A DNA stretch of 64,000 bases from Hirundichthys speculiger. Taxonomy: Eukaryota; Chordata; Actinopteri; Beloniformes; Exocoetidae. Shown piece after piece: positions 21,481 through 32,939 of this stretch. Where the stretch lies: NCBI GenBank assembly GCA_018398805.1, contig JAGFBZ010000367.1:124001-188000 (forward strand), read 5' to 3'. Under the pieces are notes generated by a model. It saw only the letters and a program-made list of their open reading frames with translations. It had not been told where the DNA came from and searched no databases. A program made the translations under genes and the position numbers. How positions within the stretch are numbered: position 1 is the first letter of the stretch; the number at the start of each line of letters is the position of its first letter.

Positions 21481-23225
21481 GACAAATGTGAGGCCGTCTG
21501 TCTGACAGCTAAAGCATATGTTTTACGACGTAATGAGGTGCGAACTTTAGCGCGACTGTAAATCTCCGATGTGATAATCACATGACATTTAAAAGTTGAG
21601 CCGCGGTAACCGGCACGGATAACACCAAACACACACGAGGCGAGCAACGCTATTAATTATAGCACCGTACGGTCCGACAGGAAGCCCGGTTGTCTGTTTG
21701 GTGAACTGCTCCCGTCCTCAGACTCTTCCCTTCACCGAGTGTCAAAAGATTACCCAGCCAAGGCACATTAAAATGAACAAAGTGAGGCATTTCTTTGAAT
21801 CCCTGACCCTCGGGGAGGCCTGTCTGGAAGAAATAGCTCCTCTAATTAAGTGAAGGAATCAGGCAGCGAGTCAGAAGTGGTGGAGCGAGTGGACAGTGGA
21901 CATAAACCGACTTGAAAAATAAAAGAGACTTTGCAGGAGAGGCACTTTCTTTTATGGAACCCAGGGGTGAAACAAAACAGGACATTCCCGTCTTTTAATG
22001 GCTCATCGTCCTTCGACGTGGCGGGAAATGCGTTGCGGTGGGGGCGGATTGACGGCCACATGCACGGGTGGGCGGGGGGGGGGCCTCTGCGGCCTCTGCG
22101 GCGCCCGTCGCTGATTAACTCCAATAAGGGATTCATTAAGATTCCTGCCGGATCATCACATGTGCAGGTGTTGATGAAAATCGCTACTGACAAGTCTATA
22201 ATTATGGGACACTCCTGAATTGGCCCGGTTGACCGACTCCTTTCAGGATGAGGGCGCAAGGAGACTTGGAGAGATGAGGCGGGCGGGGCGGGGGGGGGGT
22301 TGGAGACTTGGACCTGTTCGCATCGATCGCTTCGTCAACATGTAATCTGAGCGTGGCATTGCGAGGGGAAGGGCGTCCAAGCGACGTGAGCCCAGGGGAG
22401 GGAACCTGAGTAACGCAGATGGTCTAACTGAAATATAATGACGGCTACGGAGGGAACGAACCCCCCCCCCCCCACCTCCACCACCTCCTCTTCGTGGCGC
22501 TGCCCCAGTGCCCTTGTCATCGCCTCCACTCCCTCTGCGCTCCGGCGTGTCCCACTTTCACAATGGGCGAGATTTACCACTTTGTGGACAAGGAGCGCCC
22601 ACTTTCACCGAGATGAAGGCTATTTATTTCCCCCCTTCAGCTGGTGGCAGATTGAGAGCTTGATATACAGGTTATCATCGTTGTATCTGGGTTCCCTCCG
22701 CTGAGGATCTGCACTGCAGCACATTTCCAGGCTGCAGATGTGAAGCCAGATACGAGAAACGTGGAGGATAATAACAAAACATTAGCGGCGTTGTCAGACA
22801 CGCTTCCGAGCGCTCCGCCGTTTGTGTCGAGCGAGCCGGGGCTGTCGTTCCGTTTGGCGCTCGGCGGCGAGCAGATGTCCTCACGCAGCTTTCCTGGCGC
22901 CGGCCGCCGGAGTCGACAGATGCCCGGGACCTTGATCCACCTTGGACATCGCCATGGAGACCACCGCCGCTAATTGAACATCCGCAGGCCGATAATGGCC
23001 TCCGCTGCCGCCGCCGCCGTCGAGCGCCTCCCCGCGTCTCCTGGCGCGTGACGGGCGCCCGGTCAGGTGACCGATCCGAAAACGTGGAATCCCTCCAGCA
23101 GAGGCTGTTTGCAAATGTTCCAGCAATCTGATGGTCGGCAGGCGGTCCAACTCAGCGCTGGAAACACTCAAACTGGGGCTTAAAGATAAACGGGAGACAA
23201 ACAGAGAACACATCCGTCTGTCCAT
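21481..23225. other. Candidate regulatory segment (right copy)
   Basis: This is the duplicate of 14808-16545, with small indels at CCG/GCC and C- or G-run sites. No gene is recognised. Confidence 0.35.
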
Positions 23226-23229
23226 CAGG

Positions 23230-24430
23230 GTTATAATAGTTTTGGATTTTCTGTTAGTTTTAGTTTTTATTGAGTTTTTAGTTTAGTTTTTCCAAATTCA
23301 GTTAGTTTTATTTCGTTTTTTAGAGCAGTTTTGCTAGTTTTTTATTTGTTTTTGTTTTTGAAATACTTAGTTTCAGTTTAGTTTTTATTAGTTTCAGTGT
23401 TAGTTTTAGTTTTATTTTGTAAATTAGGGTTGTAATTTTGGTTGGAGTGAAGCACTGAACTTTTTGAAGGCTATCGAATCACATAGTCGTGTTTACATTC
23501 TGGTTTCAATAAACATATTTATCAATGCGTCTTCCCTCTTGTGGTGTTCCTGCGTATTTACTGACCAGCAGCTATCTGGTCTCCATGGAAACAGTCCATT
23601 ATAGTTGCTGTTTTCTCCCGTTCCTTCCCAACTCTGACTGGCCTGCAGCTGTAGCTTCTCTTTCCAGGGGGCTAGCTTAGGCTAGCTTATCCAGCTAGTC
23701 TTGGTTAGCCTTCTTTCCAGGGGGCTAGCTTAGGCTAGCTTATCCAGCTAGTCTTGGTTAGCCTTCTTTCCAGGAGGCTAGCTTAGACTAGCTTATCCAA
23801 CTAGTCTTGGTTAGCCTTCTTTCCAGGGGGCTAGCTTAGGCTAGCTTATCCAGCTAGTCTTGGTTAGCCTTCTTTCCAGGGGGCTAGCTTAGGCTAGCTT
23901 ATCCAGCTAGTCTTGGTTAGCCTTCTTTCCAGGGGGCTAGCTTAGGATAGCTTATCCAGCTAGTCTTGGTTAGCCTTCTTGTGTGAGCTTTTCAAATGGA
24001 CTTTCAGATTCGTGGGTTTTTTTCTCCTTCAGAAGTATTCCACACATTGTATCACCTGCTTCAACAACAAGGCTCTTATTTTTATCGTTAACACAGTCAT
24101 AGTCAAAGAAATCCCAAATAGGACTGAGACGCTTTCTCCCAACTTTTGTAGCAGCCATCACTGCTGATCACTTTTTTTGTTTTTTTTTTTGCGGTTGTTG
24201 TACAGCGGAGCGAAGATAATAGATTTCAAACGTTTATAAGAAAAAAAAATTACAAATACAAAAATGAAGGACATTCTTGACATCATTATAGTTAATTTTA
24301 GTTCATTTTATAAAACACATAATACACTTTCAGTTAGTTAGCGTTTTAAAAAAAACTCAGTTAACGAAAATGTTTTTTCAATTCCAATTTTCGTTATTTC
24401 GTTTGTTTTCGTTAATGATAATAACCTTGA
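23230..24430. mobile_element. Probable TIR element with 53-bp minisatellite (right copy)
   Basis: This is the duplicate of 16553-17752. The six 53-bp units lie at 23661-23978; the sixth reads TTAGGATAG instead of TTAGGCTAG. The equal unit number in both copies agrees with allelic sequence rather than an old duplication. Confidence 0.5.
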
Positions 24431-24698
24431 TCTGCACCCGCTCGTTCCTAATCCAGTGTTACTTTGTTTTATCCATGTTTTTTCCTCTTTGGCTTCATAA
24501 TAAATAAAGAGTTGGTGAAAAAGACGTTTTTCATCTGAGGTTGTGTCCCTGATCCCAAGACTAACTGTGATCAGACGGTTTTTATCATGTATTTACACGG
24601 AAAACAGACCTTTAAAAGGGGGAAACGTTGTGTTTTTTTTTATTTTTCTCAGTGGTTAAAGTAAACAACATGCTGTCCTGTTGTGGGTGAACGGACGT

Positions 24699-25329
24699 CC
24701 ACCCAACGCAGCCTCAAGGCAATTTGTAAAAACTGGTGATGTATTGATTTGTGGTCCTGGTCAGAGCTTTATCTGCTGCTCGCAGGACTGTGCAGTTTTA
24801 AGAGCTTGAATTAGTTCCCAGGAAGAGAACTGCTCAGCCCCCCAGAACCGTCATCCTGGAGACCACAGCTCACCTCTGCTCCTTCAGCTTTATCTTGCTC
24901 TGGACTTTACATGCCTTCGCCTGCTGTTCGGCTAGTTTAAGGCGACTAGGAAATGTGATTTACAGAGGTTTCTGGTGGTGCAGCGGTCGCCATTTCTCTG
25001 ACACGTCATGCTATTTTCCAAGTGTTGTGCATTTGTACATCAACTGTTCATAATACAATATGTATGGCTAATCAGGTGGATCCTTCCTGCCTGAAATGCC
25101 AATTTAGATGCTGATTTATGTGAATCTTGAACGTTGTCATTTGAGATCAATAGTCCATCCATCCATGCACGTGTAATTTAGCGTTATAAATCGGTACATT
25201 CAGCCCCCTAACTTATACGTACTCATATTGTCATAGTAATTTCAACCATGACATCATCAGTCAGGTGGGCATGTTTCGACCTGTTGCCTAGTTTCGTTGC
25301 TCCGCCTATTTGACCGTTGCTAGTTTTTG
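24699..25329. other. Unassigned sequence after the duplicated block
   Basis: This is the first sequence to the right of the duplicated block with no earlier copy. No gene, RNA or element is recognised. Confidence 0.4.
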
Positions 25330-25790
25330 ATTTTGCAACAGAAACTAGTGATTTTCACAGCAAACATGTAATTCCACAAAAATCGTGATTTTGCGACAAG
25401 AAAGCCGGGTTTTTCTGTGAAATTTCAGATTTTGACCAAAAGTTTCATTTTTATGAAAAACAATTGCAATATTGCAAACTTTGCAATTTTACATCAGACT
25501 TTTGTGATTTTTGCAATATTCTGTTAAAAAGTCACAGTTTTGCAAAATTCCTGATTTTTACAACAAAACTCAAATGTATGACAAAAGTGTTCATGGTTTC
25601 GAAGCAAAAATGCCTGATTTTTATGTCGAAGTTTCAACTATATGAAGTTCGCAATTTTGAGTCACAATTTTTACAAAAATTTGATTATGCGACAAAAGCT
25701 TTGGTTTTACAATAAAAAGTCACAATCTTGCAAAATTGTCAGTTTATGCAAGATGTTGCTTTTTTGACAGAAAAATAAATGTATGATTGT
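25330..25790 (+). repeat. AT-rich degenerate minisatellite array, separate locus
   Basis: The decayed motif seen at 3142 recurs here (GTGATTTTGCGACAAGAAAG, GTCACAGTTTTGCAAAATTC) in the plus orientation, outside the duplicated segment. The motif family is therefore dispersed and not only a by-product of the local duplication. Confidence 0.6.
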
Positions 25791-26854
25791 AAGAATAATA
25801 TGTAATTAAAACAAGCAGTAGACTAGCTAGATTCATATTACACTGTGATTTTAAGTCACTGGGCCGAGTCTTTTCTCTTGGTTTAAGCACCTGCTCCTAG
25901 AAATGCCGGATCCAGACTGGGAGATGGTTCTGTCTGGACCCGTGACCAATGCAAAAAATAAGTACTGTAGTGTCATCTTCACAGAGCGGTTTTGAACGAC
26001 CGTGGATATTTACAGAGGGCGCTGCTACTACAGTTAATACGGTAATCTAGCTGGTAGTCAGAGACGTAGCCTGGAAACACGTGTTTGTTGTCGGCAACGG
26101 AGCCACACATGGCCGAAGTCCGTCTCTGACATCACATCATTTAGAATACAGTGGCCACATGCAAATTCTCCGAGCAAATCAAGATTAAATTCCCAGAATT
26201 CATTGCACCCCGAAACCAAACCACCTCTACATTATTCCTAGCAAACCTCGAATCAGTCACACAAGCACAAACTTTAGCACTGACGTTAGCAATAGCGCAG
26301 GAAGAAAACAAAGTAGATACCACAGAGACATCATGGCTTGCTGGAAAAAGAGAAAGGTAGACACTGAAAACTGTTGTTTTAAAGACGAATGGACATTAAA
26401 ATATATGTTTATACTCTCGGTCGGCAGTTCAAAGCCTGTCTGCCTCATAAACTCTGAGACCGTGACATTGATTCAAAGTGGGAAACGCCACTATGAGACG
26501 AAACACAGCACTTTTGTTTTCACTTTTTAGTTAATGTTTCCTGAATGTACATGAGTTTAACTTTTTTACTTAAAGAGGCCTTCAATTCAAGAAGAAAGTA
26601 CAGTTCAAAGAAAAATGTTTTATGAAAAAGTCAACACCCTTTTTTGCACTTTTTAGTTTTTTCAGGGTATAATTTTTCACTTGAAGAGGCCTTTAATTCT
26701 TCAGACTTTGACTTGCACTATCATTGATTTTATTCTGAGGTTTCATTTTTGGTTGATTTGAAATAAAAGCCTTAAACTTATTTACATGCATGGGACTGCT
26801 TTTATCTATGATAAATGATATGGAATATGTTGGAATATGCATTTAAATAAAAAG
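25791..26854. other. Unassigned sequence with short open frames
   Basis: The 69-codon frame at 26151-26360 (starting MATCKFSEQIKI) is followed by an overlapping frame at 26333-26530. I do not recognise either. Neither has a domain motif, and splice signals around them are not persuasive. The end (26750-26850) is AT-rich. Confidence 0.3.
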
Positions 26855-26857
26855 TAG

Positions 26858-26912
26858 CAAGGAGGTTCCTGGTTTGAACCTGGGCAGGGGCCTTTCTGTG
26901 TGGCGTTTATAC
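26858..26912 (+). repeat. Fragment of a common fish repeat with a B-box-like motif
   Basis: GGTTCCTGGTTTGAACCTGG followed by GGGGCCTTTCTGTGTGGCGT matches the middle of the abundant fish repeat with gggttcgaa...ggggcctttctgtgtggagt (recalled). Only about 55 bp remain. Confidence 0.6.
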
Positions 26913-26929
26913 ATGAAGCTTCCACACAT

Positions 26930-27925
26930 TTATGCCGTGAAAGTCACTGCTGTGAAAACACAGTAATATTCAACCAATAATAGAAGAATAAAGCACGCGG
27001 CGAGTTTCTGCCCTTTCATTTTACAAAACAATCTACCTATAACCCCGACGCTGCAAGTCGTGGAATATTTGACATCCTGTTCAGCCGCACACAGCAAAAT
27101 TTTAATATTCTCCCATATTACAGAGGAGATGTGTTTCAGGCGCGAGACGACGCCTGTTGCCATTTGAACATATGAGAGTCCCTGACGGTTCCTGCTGTCG
27201 CCTGTTTGGCAGAGCGAAAAAGCCGCCACTAAATTCTTTTGCAGTTTGTGATAAATACGGCGAGACACCAGGACATGATGTGATGTATGATATTTCACGA
27301 GATGATTAGCTAGCCTTTACGGGGGACGGCGCCGCCACCTCCGGGTGATCCCGCAGAAATATGAACGCCGTCTCTGCCGGCCGTGCAGCATTTCGCATTA
27401 ATAAACCACCTCGATGCATCACTCCTCGGCCCTCTGGCCTGGACCGCAGCCCAGAACAAAGAGATTGAAAGTCATTTAAATCAGCGGCGCAGTGCAGAAC
27501 CAACACGGAGCGAAAGCTACAGACCTCACCGTGAGTGAATACAAATCAGGAGGAGAAGGCCGTCCGAGCGATTTGAAGAAAGGGGGAGACGCTTGGGAGG
27601 AAACTTTGGCAGGTTTTTGAAAAATGGCTCTTTGCTTATGTACTGGAAGGCAGAAAGTGAGTTCGCAGGAGCGAATGTGATGAAGTGAACTGTGGCTGTT
27701 TGCAGACTGATGCTTGTTGGGAAGCTTTACTGCACTTTCAGTAACATTAATTTAACCTCCCGTTGTTAGTTACTGAATAATGGAGGCTGGGAGTCGGTCC
27801 AGTCAGAACGTTTCCAACTTCATAAACCTGTACAATCAGCACTGGTTATTAACACACTTGTTTCATTTGATATTTTTACACTTGTTTATTCATTTTTTTT
27901 TATTCAATATTTTTATTCTGTTATA
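26930..27925. other. Non-repetitive segment; candidate regulatory DNA
   Basis: No transposon features. The sequence mixes AT-rich motifs (ATAAATACGGCGAGACACCA, AATATTCTCCCATATTACAG) with GC-moderate stretches, a texture typical of conserved noncoding DNA. The 122-codon minus-strand frame at 26930-27298 has no recognisable domain and is probably chance. The last 150 bp are T-rich. Confidence 0.3.
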
Positions 27926-27933
27926 TTCTACTC

Positions 27934-28765
27934 CAGTGGTTCTCAAACCTTTAACCCTGCGTACCACCTGAGAAACTGTTCAGGTCTCTGAGTACCACCA
28001 TGATGACCAGTTTTAAAATACAGCCATACAGTCATGGAAAAAATTATTAGACCACCATTTTTTCTTCACTTTCTTGTTCATTTTAATACCTGGTACCACT
28101 AAACGTCATCATGTGACTAAAACAGACAGAAAAGAAAACACTGAATGCATAAAAGCAGTGTTTTTGGCAGTACAACGCCATAGCTATTGATGTAAAAACT
28201 TAAGTGATTTAGGTTATAATCAAGAAAACCATGGAAAATGGTAAGATATCAGCTCTTAAATAAAACTCTTATGAGCAATCTTTGTGGTTATCGTTATGTT
28301 TGTCCAAACAAATGTACCTTTAGTTGTACCAGGCATTAAAATGAACAAGAAACTGAAGAAAACAAGGGGGGTCTAATAATTTTTTCCATGACTGTATATC
28401 TCAATTAGCTTTACACAAATAAGAGATGTTTATTCCTTATTGTGGTTATTTATTACCTGAATGGTTACCTTACTGAATCAGACATTTACAACTCTGTCCA
28501 ACAATTCTCACATACTCATACTCTCATACTGAGCAAAATAAACACTCAAAAGTTGCATCTGCACTGCAACTGAATATGCAACATTTTTTTGACTATTCTA
28601 ATTATCTCAAGCTACACATTTCATTTGAATTGTTGTATTTAAAATGCATTGTATGTTTCTGATTTTTGTTTTTCAAAGTGAAAATGTGGAAAAAATGTGG
28701 AAAGTCATGACGTTCCCCCGCGTACCACCAGAAGGCGCTCGCTTACCACAGTTTGCGCACCACTG
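27934..28765 (+). mobile_element. hAT MITE with near-perfect 8-bp target duplication (832 bp)
   Basis: The ends are CAGTGGTTCTCAAACC and, on the right, GTTTGCGCACCACTG, the classic hAT-type terminus. Flanks TTCTACTC (27926-27933) and TTCTAGTC (28766-28773) match at 7 of 8 bases. Subterminal GCGTACCACC words occur near both ends. A 366-bp mariner-type MITE is nested at 28029-28394. No transposase is encoded. Confidence 0.88.
28029..28394 (+). mobile_element. Tc1/mariner-type MITE flanked by TA (366 bp)
   Basis: Terminal inverted repeats of about 26 bp start CAGTCATGGAAAAAATTATT and end AATTTTTTCCATGACTG, with TA on each side (28027-28028 and 28395-28396). TA duplication and short inverted repeats fit Tc1/mariner. 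It is inserted in the hAT MITE, so it is the younger of the two. It does not code. Confidence 0.9.
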
Positions 28766-28773
28766 TTCTAGTC

Positions 28774-29380
28774 CATTTATTTTTTTGATTTAGTTTTAAA
28801 ATCTCTTTATTTTTTATTTAATTATTATTATTTATTTTTAAAAAAATTTTAGCATTTGAGTGAACCTTCTTCTCTTTACTATCCTACTGTTGCAACAATC
28901 CAAGTTTCCTCATTGTGGGACATAAATGCTTTATTATCATGTTTTATAAAAATTCAACATCATTAACATTATTAAATTATGAACATAAAATGTAATTATA
29001 TGATAAAGTGTGCAATAATTAGTTTAAAGATATCCAAATCCAGATGATTACAGGGACGTCTTGAGTCTCCTCATCTTGAAAAGTTTATATCAAATCTGCA
29101 GTCCAAGCATGGAAACGCTGCACAACTGCAGAAAGTGACAACAATAGCAGACGGCGTAAACAGATGGTAGTTATCTGTATTAAAGTCAAAATCGCTGGTC
29201 CTTTAAAAGAGACTGTCGTCTCAAGTTGCTCTGCTGATGTTCGTGATTCATCATTTTTCACAGACTCACTACCTCCAAACAGCATTTGTTCCATCATTTA
29301 ATCATGAAATTAAAAGCGCCTGCGTATTGTTGTGTCGACCGCCTTAAGTCCACAGGAGCTCTGCAGGTTTGCTGCGGCGC
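28774..29380. other. AT-rich unassigned sequence
   Basis: AT-rich, with T-runs at 28780-28850. No gene or element recognised. Confidence 0.4.
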
Positions 29381-29381
29381 C

Positions 29382-29508
29382 GAGAACCAACACGCCTGCA
29401 CCAGAACCGACACGTCTGCACCAGAACCGACACGTCTGCACCAGAACCGACACGTCTGCACCAGAACCGACACGTCTGCACCAGAACCGACACGTCTGCA
29501 CCAGAACC
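29382..29508 (+). repeat. 20-bp minisatellite, about six units
   Basis: Five identical units of CCAGAACCGACACGTCTGCA (29401-29500) follow one diverged unit and precede a partial one. The identity between units shows recent expansion. The array is open in several frames, giving repetitive Thr/Arg/Leu-type or Cys/Arg/Gly-type peptides, which is a by-product of a 20-bp period. Confidence 0.93.
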
Positions 29509-29594
29509 TTTAACTGCATCGAGATCCAGGCTGCAATGTGAAGTCGACACGTTAAAGTTTAACACTGTTTATTAGCATATATTCTTCTTTCCAG

Positions 29595-30123
29595 TGTTGC
29601 TTCAGTTCATGAAGTTTTTTGGGGGTCTTTGCTCACGTTTAGCTCCTCAGATCCAACCACAGCGTTTCACTCAGGTTGAGGTCGACTTTAACCGGGTCGT
29701 TCTTAAACCTTGATCCTTTTAGCCTTCAGCCGTTCTGTGTTTGGGATCGTCGTCCCGTTGCATCGTCTGTCGCGGCTGCAACAACAACCACAGACCACCG
29801 CCCCTCCACCACCGCTGCTCATCAGCAGGTCTGAGGCGAAATCCCTCATCCGGTTTCCTCCAAACACGGTTCTGGTTCTCATCTGTCCAGAGATCGTTGT
29901 TTCAGAAGTCTGCTGGTCTGTTTGGGTGCAGTTTTGTCCAAACTCTTCTTCGTGGACCTCAGCATCTGACGTTCTGGGTGAGGCCTGCAGGACCTGAGAT
30001 GTAGCTGTTGGGCGTTTCACAGTCCCACCTTGCAGGGATGTTCACGCCTGGGAAGACCGACAACCGCCTTGAATATGTTTTCCACTTGCGCACTTGAGCA
30101 CTTCATCGAGGGCTGATGACTTG
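29595..30123 (-). pseudogene. Tc1-like transposase relic (minus strand)
   Basis: The plus strand reads as the antisense of a fish Tc1-family transposase: TTTGCTCACGTTTAGCTCCT, CAGCGTTTCACTCAGGTTGA, GTGTTTGGGATCGTCGTCCC (the DNDPKHT region reversed) and TTTCAGAAGTCTGCTGGTCT. On the minus strand AAAGTCGACCTCAACC corresponds to the conserved SPDLN region near the third catalytic residue. Frameshifts break the protein throughout. A MITE begins at 30124 and cuts off the transposase N-terminal side. It is the same family as the relic at 1757-2475. Confidence 0.75.
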
Positions 30124-30780
30124 GGGTGAATTTCCAATTCCTCCCTTAACCCTCAATCTCAACCCTCAATCTCTAAAATGCTCGCTCCCGCTAAGTGCTA
30201 GCGCGGTCCCGATTCTAAGAACGTCAAATTGAGAGACGTGTTTGAGGGTTGTATCGCCCTCAAAATTGAGATTCTCTGGCACCACCCTTAGAAGTAAGGA
30301 CTACCAATTTAGCCAAGACATCTTCGAAAAGGATGGCGACAGAAAAAGCTCGCTACAAATGTAAGTATCTTCGTAGTTCTTAAAGATATAAATGTTACAA
30401 AACCATCTTATTGTCTTTGTTTGAGACTTTTTCATGGATTAACATCGTTGTTGCGTAACATTTATTGTTTTTACTTTAAGATGTTTGCTGCCAGACCAGC
30501 GGTCCCAGCCGGCTTCACGTTACTTGTATACCTTGTTGTGTAGCGACGGAGGACTGAATAATGTATCCTTGATTGTGTTATTTGCTAATATTATTTAGAG
30601 AATATACGGCGCTCTTTTCAACGTTATCCCTGTGTCATTTCAGGAAATATAGAGACAACACGGCTCTGATACATTTCAGTCTGAAGACATAACTTTCGAG
30701 GGTTTAGATTGAGGGCCAAAAATTGAGGGTTAAGGGCGAGGGTTGAAATTGAGGGTTAAGAGAGGAATTGGAATTCACCC
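30124..30780 (+). mobile_element. TIR element of uncertain superfamily, internally deleted (657 bp)
   Basis: The ends are inverted repeats of about 45 bp: left GGGTGAATTTCCAATTCCTC, right complement GGGTGAATTCCAATTCCTCT, both followed by repeated TTAACCCTCAAT words. The flanks TTG and TCG may be a decayed 3-bp duplication, but that is weak. Inside, an ATG at 30333 opens a nine-residue exon (MATEKARYK) that runs into a strong splice donor, GTAAGT at 30361. This suggests the start of a former transposon gene, possibly a Myb-like protein as in PIF/Harbinger. Confidence 0.6.
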
Positions 30781-30940
30781 TCGGAGTTCCTGGCTGCAAC
30801 TTCATCTTTTTGTGAAATAACGGCATGAATAAAAACACTGTAAGTAGCTTCTGCGAGGTCACCTGGTGCTGTTTAACACCGCGCACAAGCAGATGGTATT
30901 TGTTTAGCGTGGCTGCATCTCTCCGTTGGTGTGGGAGCAG

Positions 30941-30986
30941 GATGGATGGATGGATGGATGGATGGATGGATGGATGGATGGAAGGA
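30941..30986 (+). repeat. GGAT tetranucleotide microsatellite
   Basis: About eleven GGAT units with one interruption (GAAGGATG) at the right end. Frames across it give Met-Asp-Gly-Trp runs and are not coding. Confidence 0.95.
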
Positions 30987-30989
30987 TGT

Positions 30990-31914
30990 TTCCACGCTCT
31001 CTCTGATCTCTTTCAGGTGCATCGAGTGCAGCGTCGTAGCTTCACCAGACGCAGCCTCAAACAGAGTCTGCATCGGAGCACTTTTTAAATCACCTCATCG
31101 ACTCCCAAAGCAGCGCTCCAGAAGACCGAAGTGCACTTTCGCCGCACTTTCTGTACTCCGCGAGTGCAACTGAAGAGTGAGCAGCTAAACTCTGAGGCCA
31201 ATTTTCTGTGTGAAGTCTTTAACGCGCACAAATTCACGGCTCGGAGAGGCTCTTCTGACGTGCATTAGGAGCGAGCGTGAATTAATTACAGCAGAAACAC
31301 CGCGAGCATGTGTACGTTTTCACCCAACATCGTCTCTCGTGCGTCTCCTCCATGTTTTATTCATCGCTCCTCCTCAGCACCTCGCTCTCCGTCTCGGTTT
31401 GTTTTTTTTTTGCCGGGGCTTCTCGTATTTGAGCCCACAAGTTCTTCCTGACAGCCGCCACATATTTAATTTGGCGGGAGTCTCCGAGGAGCAGTTAAGA
31501 CAGAAGAAGAAAAAAAAAAGAAAACGACTCGAGACTGAAGCAGCTGTTTGTTGGCTAAATAAAACGTCAGGAACGCTGGCAGCTTAATTCCAATAAGAAA
31601 GAGGCTGTTTGAGTTAATGTTGCTCCAGCAGCCGAACGTTTGGTCGGGTTTCGATAAATCCGCAGCCCCTTCCTGACGGGCCGCCGACCCCGTCGGAAAA
31701 ACTCCAACAATCAGGCTAAATGAGCCTTTTGGAGCGGCCATTTATCACAGACTTAATTAGCAAACATAGCATCTGCTTTTGTCTTGCATTAAAAAAAAGG
31801 AAAGAAACCTATTTATTATCAAATGATTCAATCCGGCGAATTAACCGCGGAACAGGAAAGAAGAACCCGCTTCCTCAGATAAATGTGCTCAGAGCGAGCT
31901 GGAAACTTTAGATC
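30990..31914. other. Non-repetitive segment; candidate regulatory DNA
   Basis: No transposon ends and no recognised coding domain; the 125-codon frame 31210-31587 overlaps an opposite frame and ends in an A-run. Motifs such as AGCGTGAATTAATTACAGCA, CATTTATCACAGACTTAATT and GAATTAACCGCGGAACAGGA fit homeodomain-rich enhancers. Function is inferred from texture only. Confidence 0.35.
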
Positions 31915-31916
31915 GG

Positions 31917-32110
31917 GGTGTCAGACTCATTTTCATTTTCACTGAGGGCCACATCAGCATCATGGTGGCCCTCGAAGAGCCAGATTGGCAGCATGAATGT
32001 AACAAAATGCAATGAAAATCAAAATAAATTAAACTACACCCTGTTAAATAACAGTTTCTGTATTTATTATGTATTGAATTGTCAAACATTTAACTCATTA
32101 TTATATTAAA
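31917..32110 (+). mobile_element. hAT-type MITE fragment
   Basis: GGGTGTCAGACTCATTTTCA followed by CACTGAGGGCCACATCAGCA is the left end of an abundant vertebrate hAT MITE (cagGGGTGTCAAACTCATTTTC, recalled). No matching right end is seen before the next element, so it is truncated. Confidence 0.6.
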
Positions 32111-32189
32111 CTCAGGGTTTGTGGTTGTAATAGTGTCCATTACCTTGGTTTCAGAAGCAGAAGAGGCTAAATTTAGCATACTTAGCTCC

Positions 32190-32935
32190 GTGTTTGCTGT
32201 CAAAATGCCAACGTAGATACTAGGCAATTGCCTAGGGCCCCGAGCTGGAAGGGGCCCCAGGACAGCGGTGACATTGGTCCTTTTGTCAATGACAAAATGA
32301 CTGAACTGCTTTAGACACTGCAACGACGATAGGTTGAAAACCCCCTCGCATAGGGGCCCCACTAGCTGTCACTGCCTCATGTGTTAAGGGACCCCCGAGA
32401 CACGGCCAATATTGATCCATATCAATGACACAACCGGAAACCTCCATAGACACTGCAGCGACAGGTTTGGAACCCCCCTAATGGGGCCCCGACTGCCCGC
32501 GGCCGACTTTCTGCGGTGCTTCAAACTCGATTCAAGAAAAATGAAGCGAGCATATCCATCAGGACACGCAAAAAGAAAAAAAAAACAACAAGATGAAGAA
32601 AAAAGAAAACGGGAAAGTGGTAAGTTCAAAGGTGTATAAACTGATATTATTAAAAAAAAGTTGTGATGCCACTTTGTCCCAGTCTGTAGTCTCAGGAAGC
32701 ACAACTGCACATGACATGTTTACTGCACCTTATTTAAACAGTAATTAACCGTAAGCTAACCAGTTTGTGTTTGTTATGTTATATTGTATTTTAAGTGTTC
32801 TTACATTATTGTGCACTTCTGTTATTTAAAATAAAAGATTTTTGGATTGAATGATTTTCTTGGTGTTTTTGGGTTGGGGGGGCCCCCATGCTCACTCTTG
32901 CCCAGGACCCCCAAGGTGACTAGAAACGGCCCTGA
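32190..32935 (+). mobile_element. Non-autonomous hAT relic with transposase first exon
   Basis: The segment runs from the AAATGCCAACGTAGATACTA region and the TAGGGCCCC motifs to a right end GTGACTAGAAACGGCCCTGA, which reads TCAGGGCCGTTTCTAGTCAC on the complement. At 32541 an ATG opens a 26-codon exon (MKRAYPSGHAKRKKKQQDEE at its start) ending at a GTAAGT donor (32620). Lys-rich starts of the form MKR.YPSG..KRK are typical of ZMYM-like hAT transposases. The rest of the transposase is missing. No target duplication was found. Confidence 0.5.
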
Positions 32936-32939
32936 CAGT

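Larger units (their letters stand above)
18022..24698 (+). repeat. Large near-identical duplicate, right copy
   Basis: This block repeats 11345-18020 almost base for base over 6.68 kb. It begins part-way into the left arm of the foldback element, so that copy lacks its outer 335 bp. Its right end runs without a gap into sequence at 24699. The most economical reading is allelic or overlapping sequence, not a real third copy. Confidence 0.9.

Noticed and set aside
18022..24698. A genuine third copy of the local duplication
   Set aside because: Its left edge is an N in the middle of a transposon arm, its identity to 11345-18020 is far higher than between the real tandem copies, and the ends match as a contig overlap would.
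26151..26530. Small gene with overlapping 69- and 65-codon frames
   Set aside because: No known domain, no convincing splice sites and no upstream promoter features. It is left as unassigned.
29286..29575. Repeat-protein-like frames across the 20-bp minisatellite
   Set aside because: Several frames on both strands are open because of the repeat period. There is no start context or flanking exon signal.
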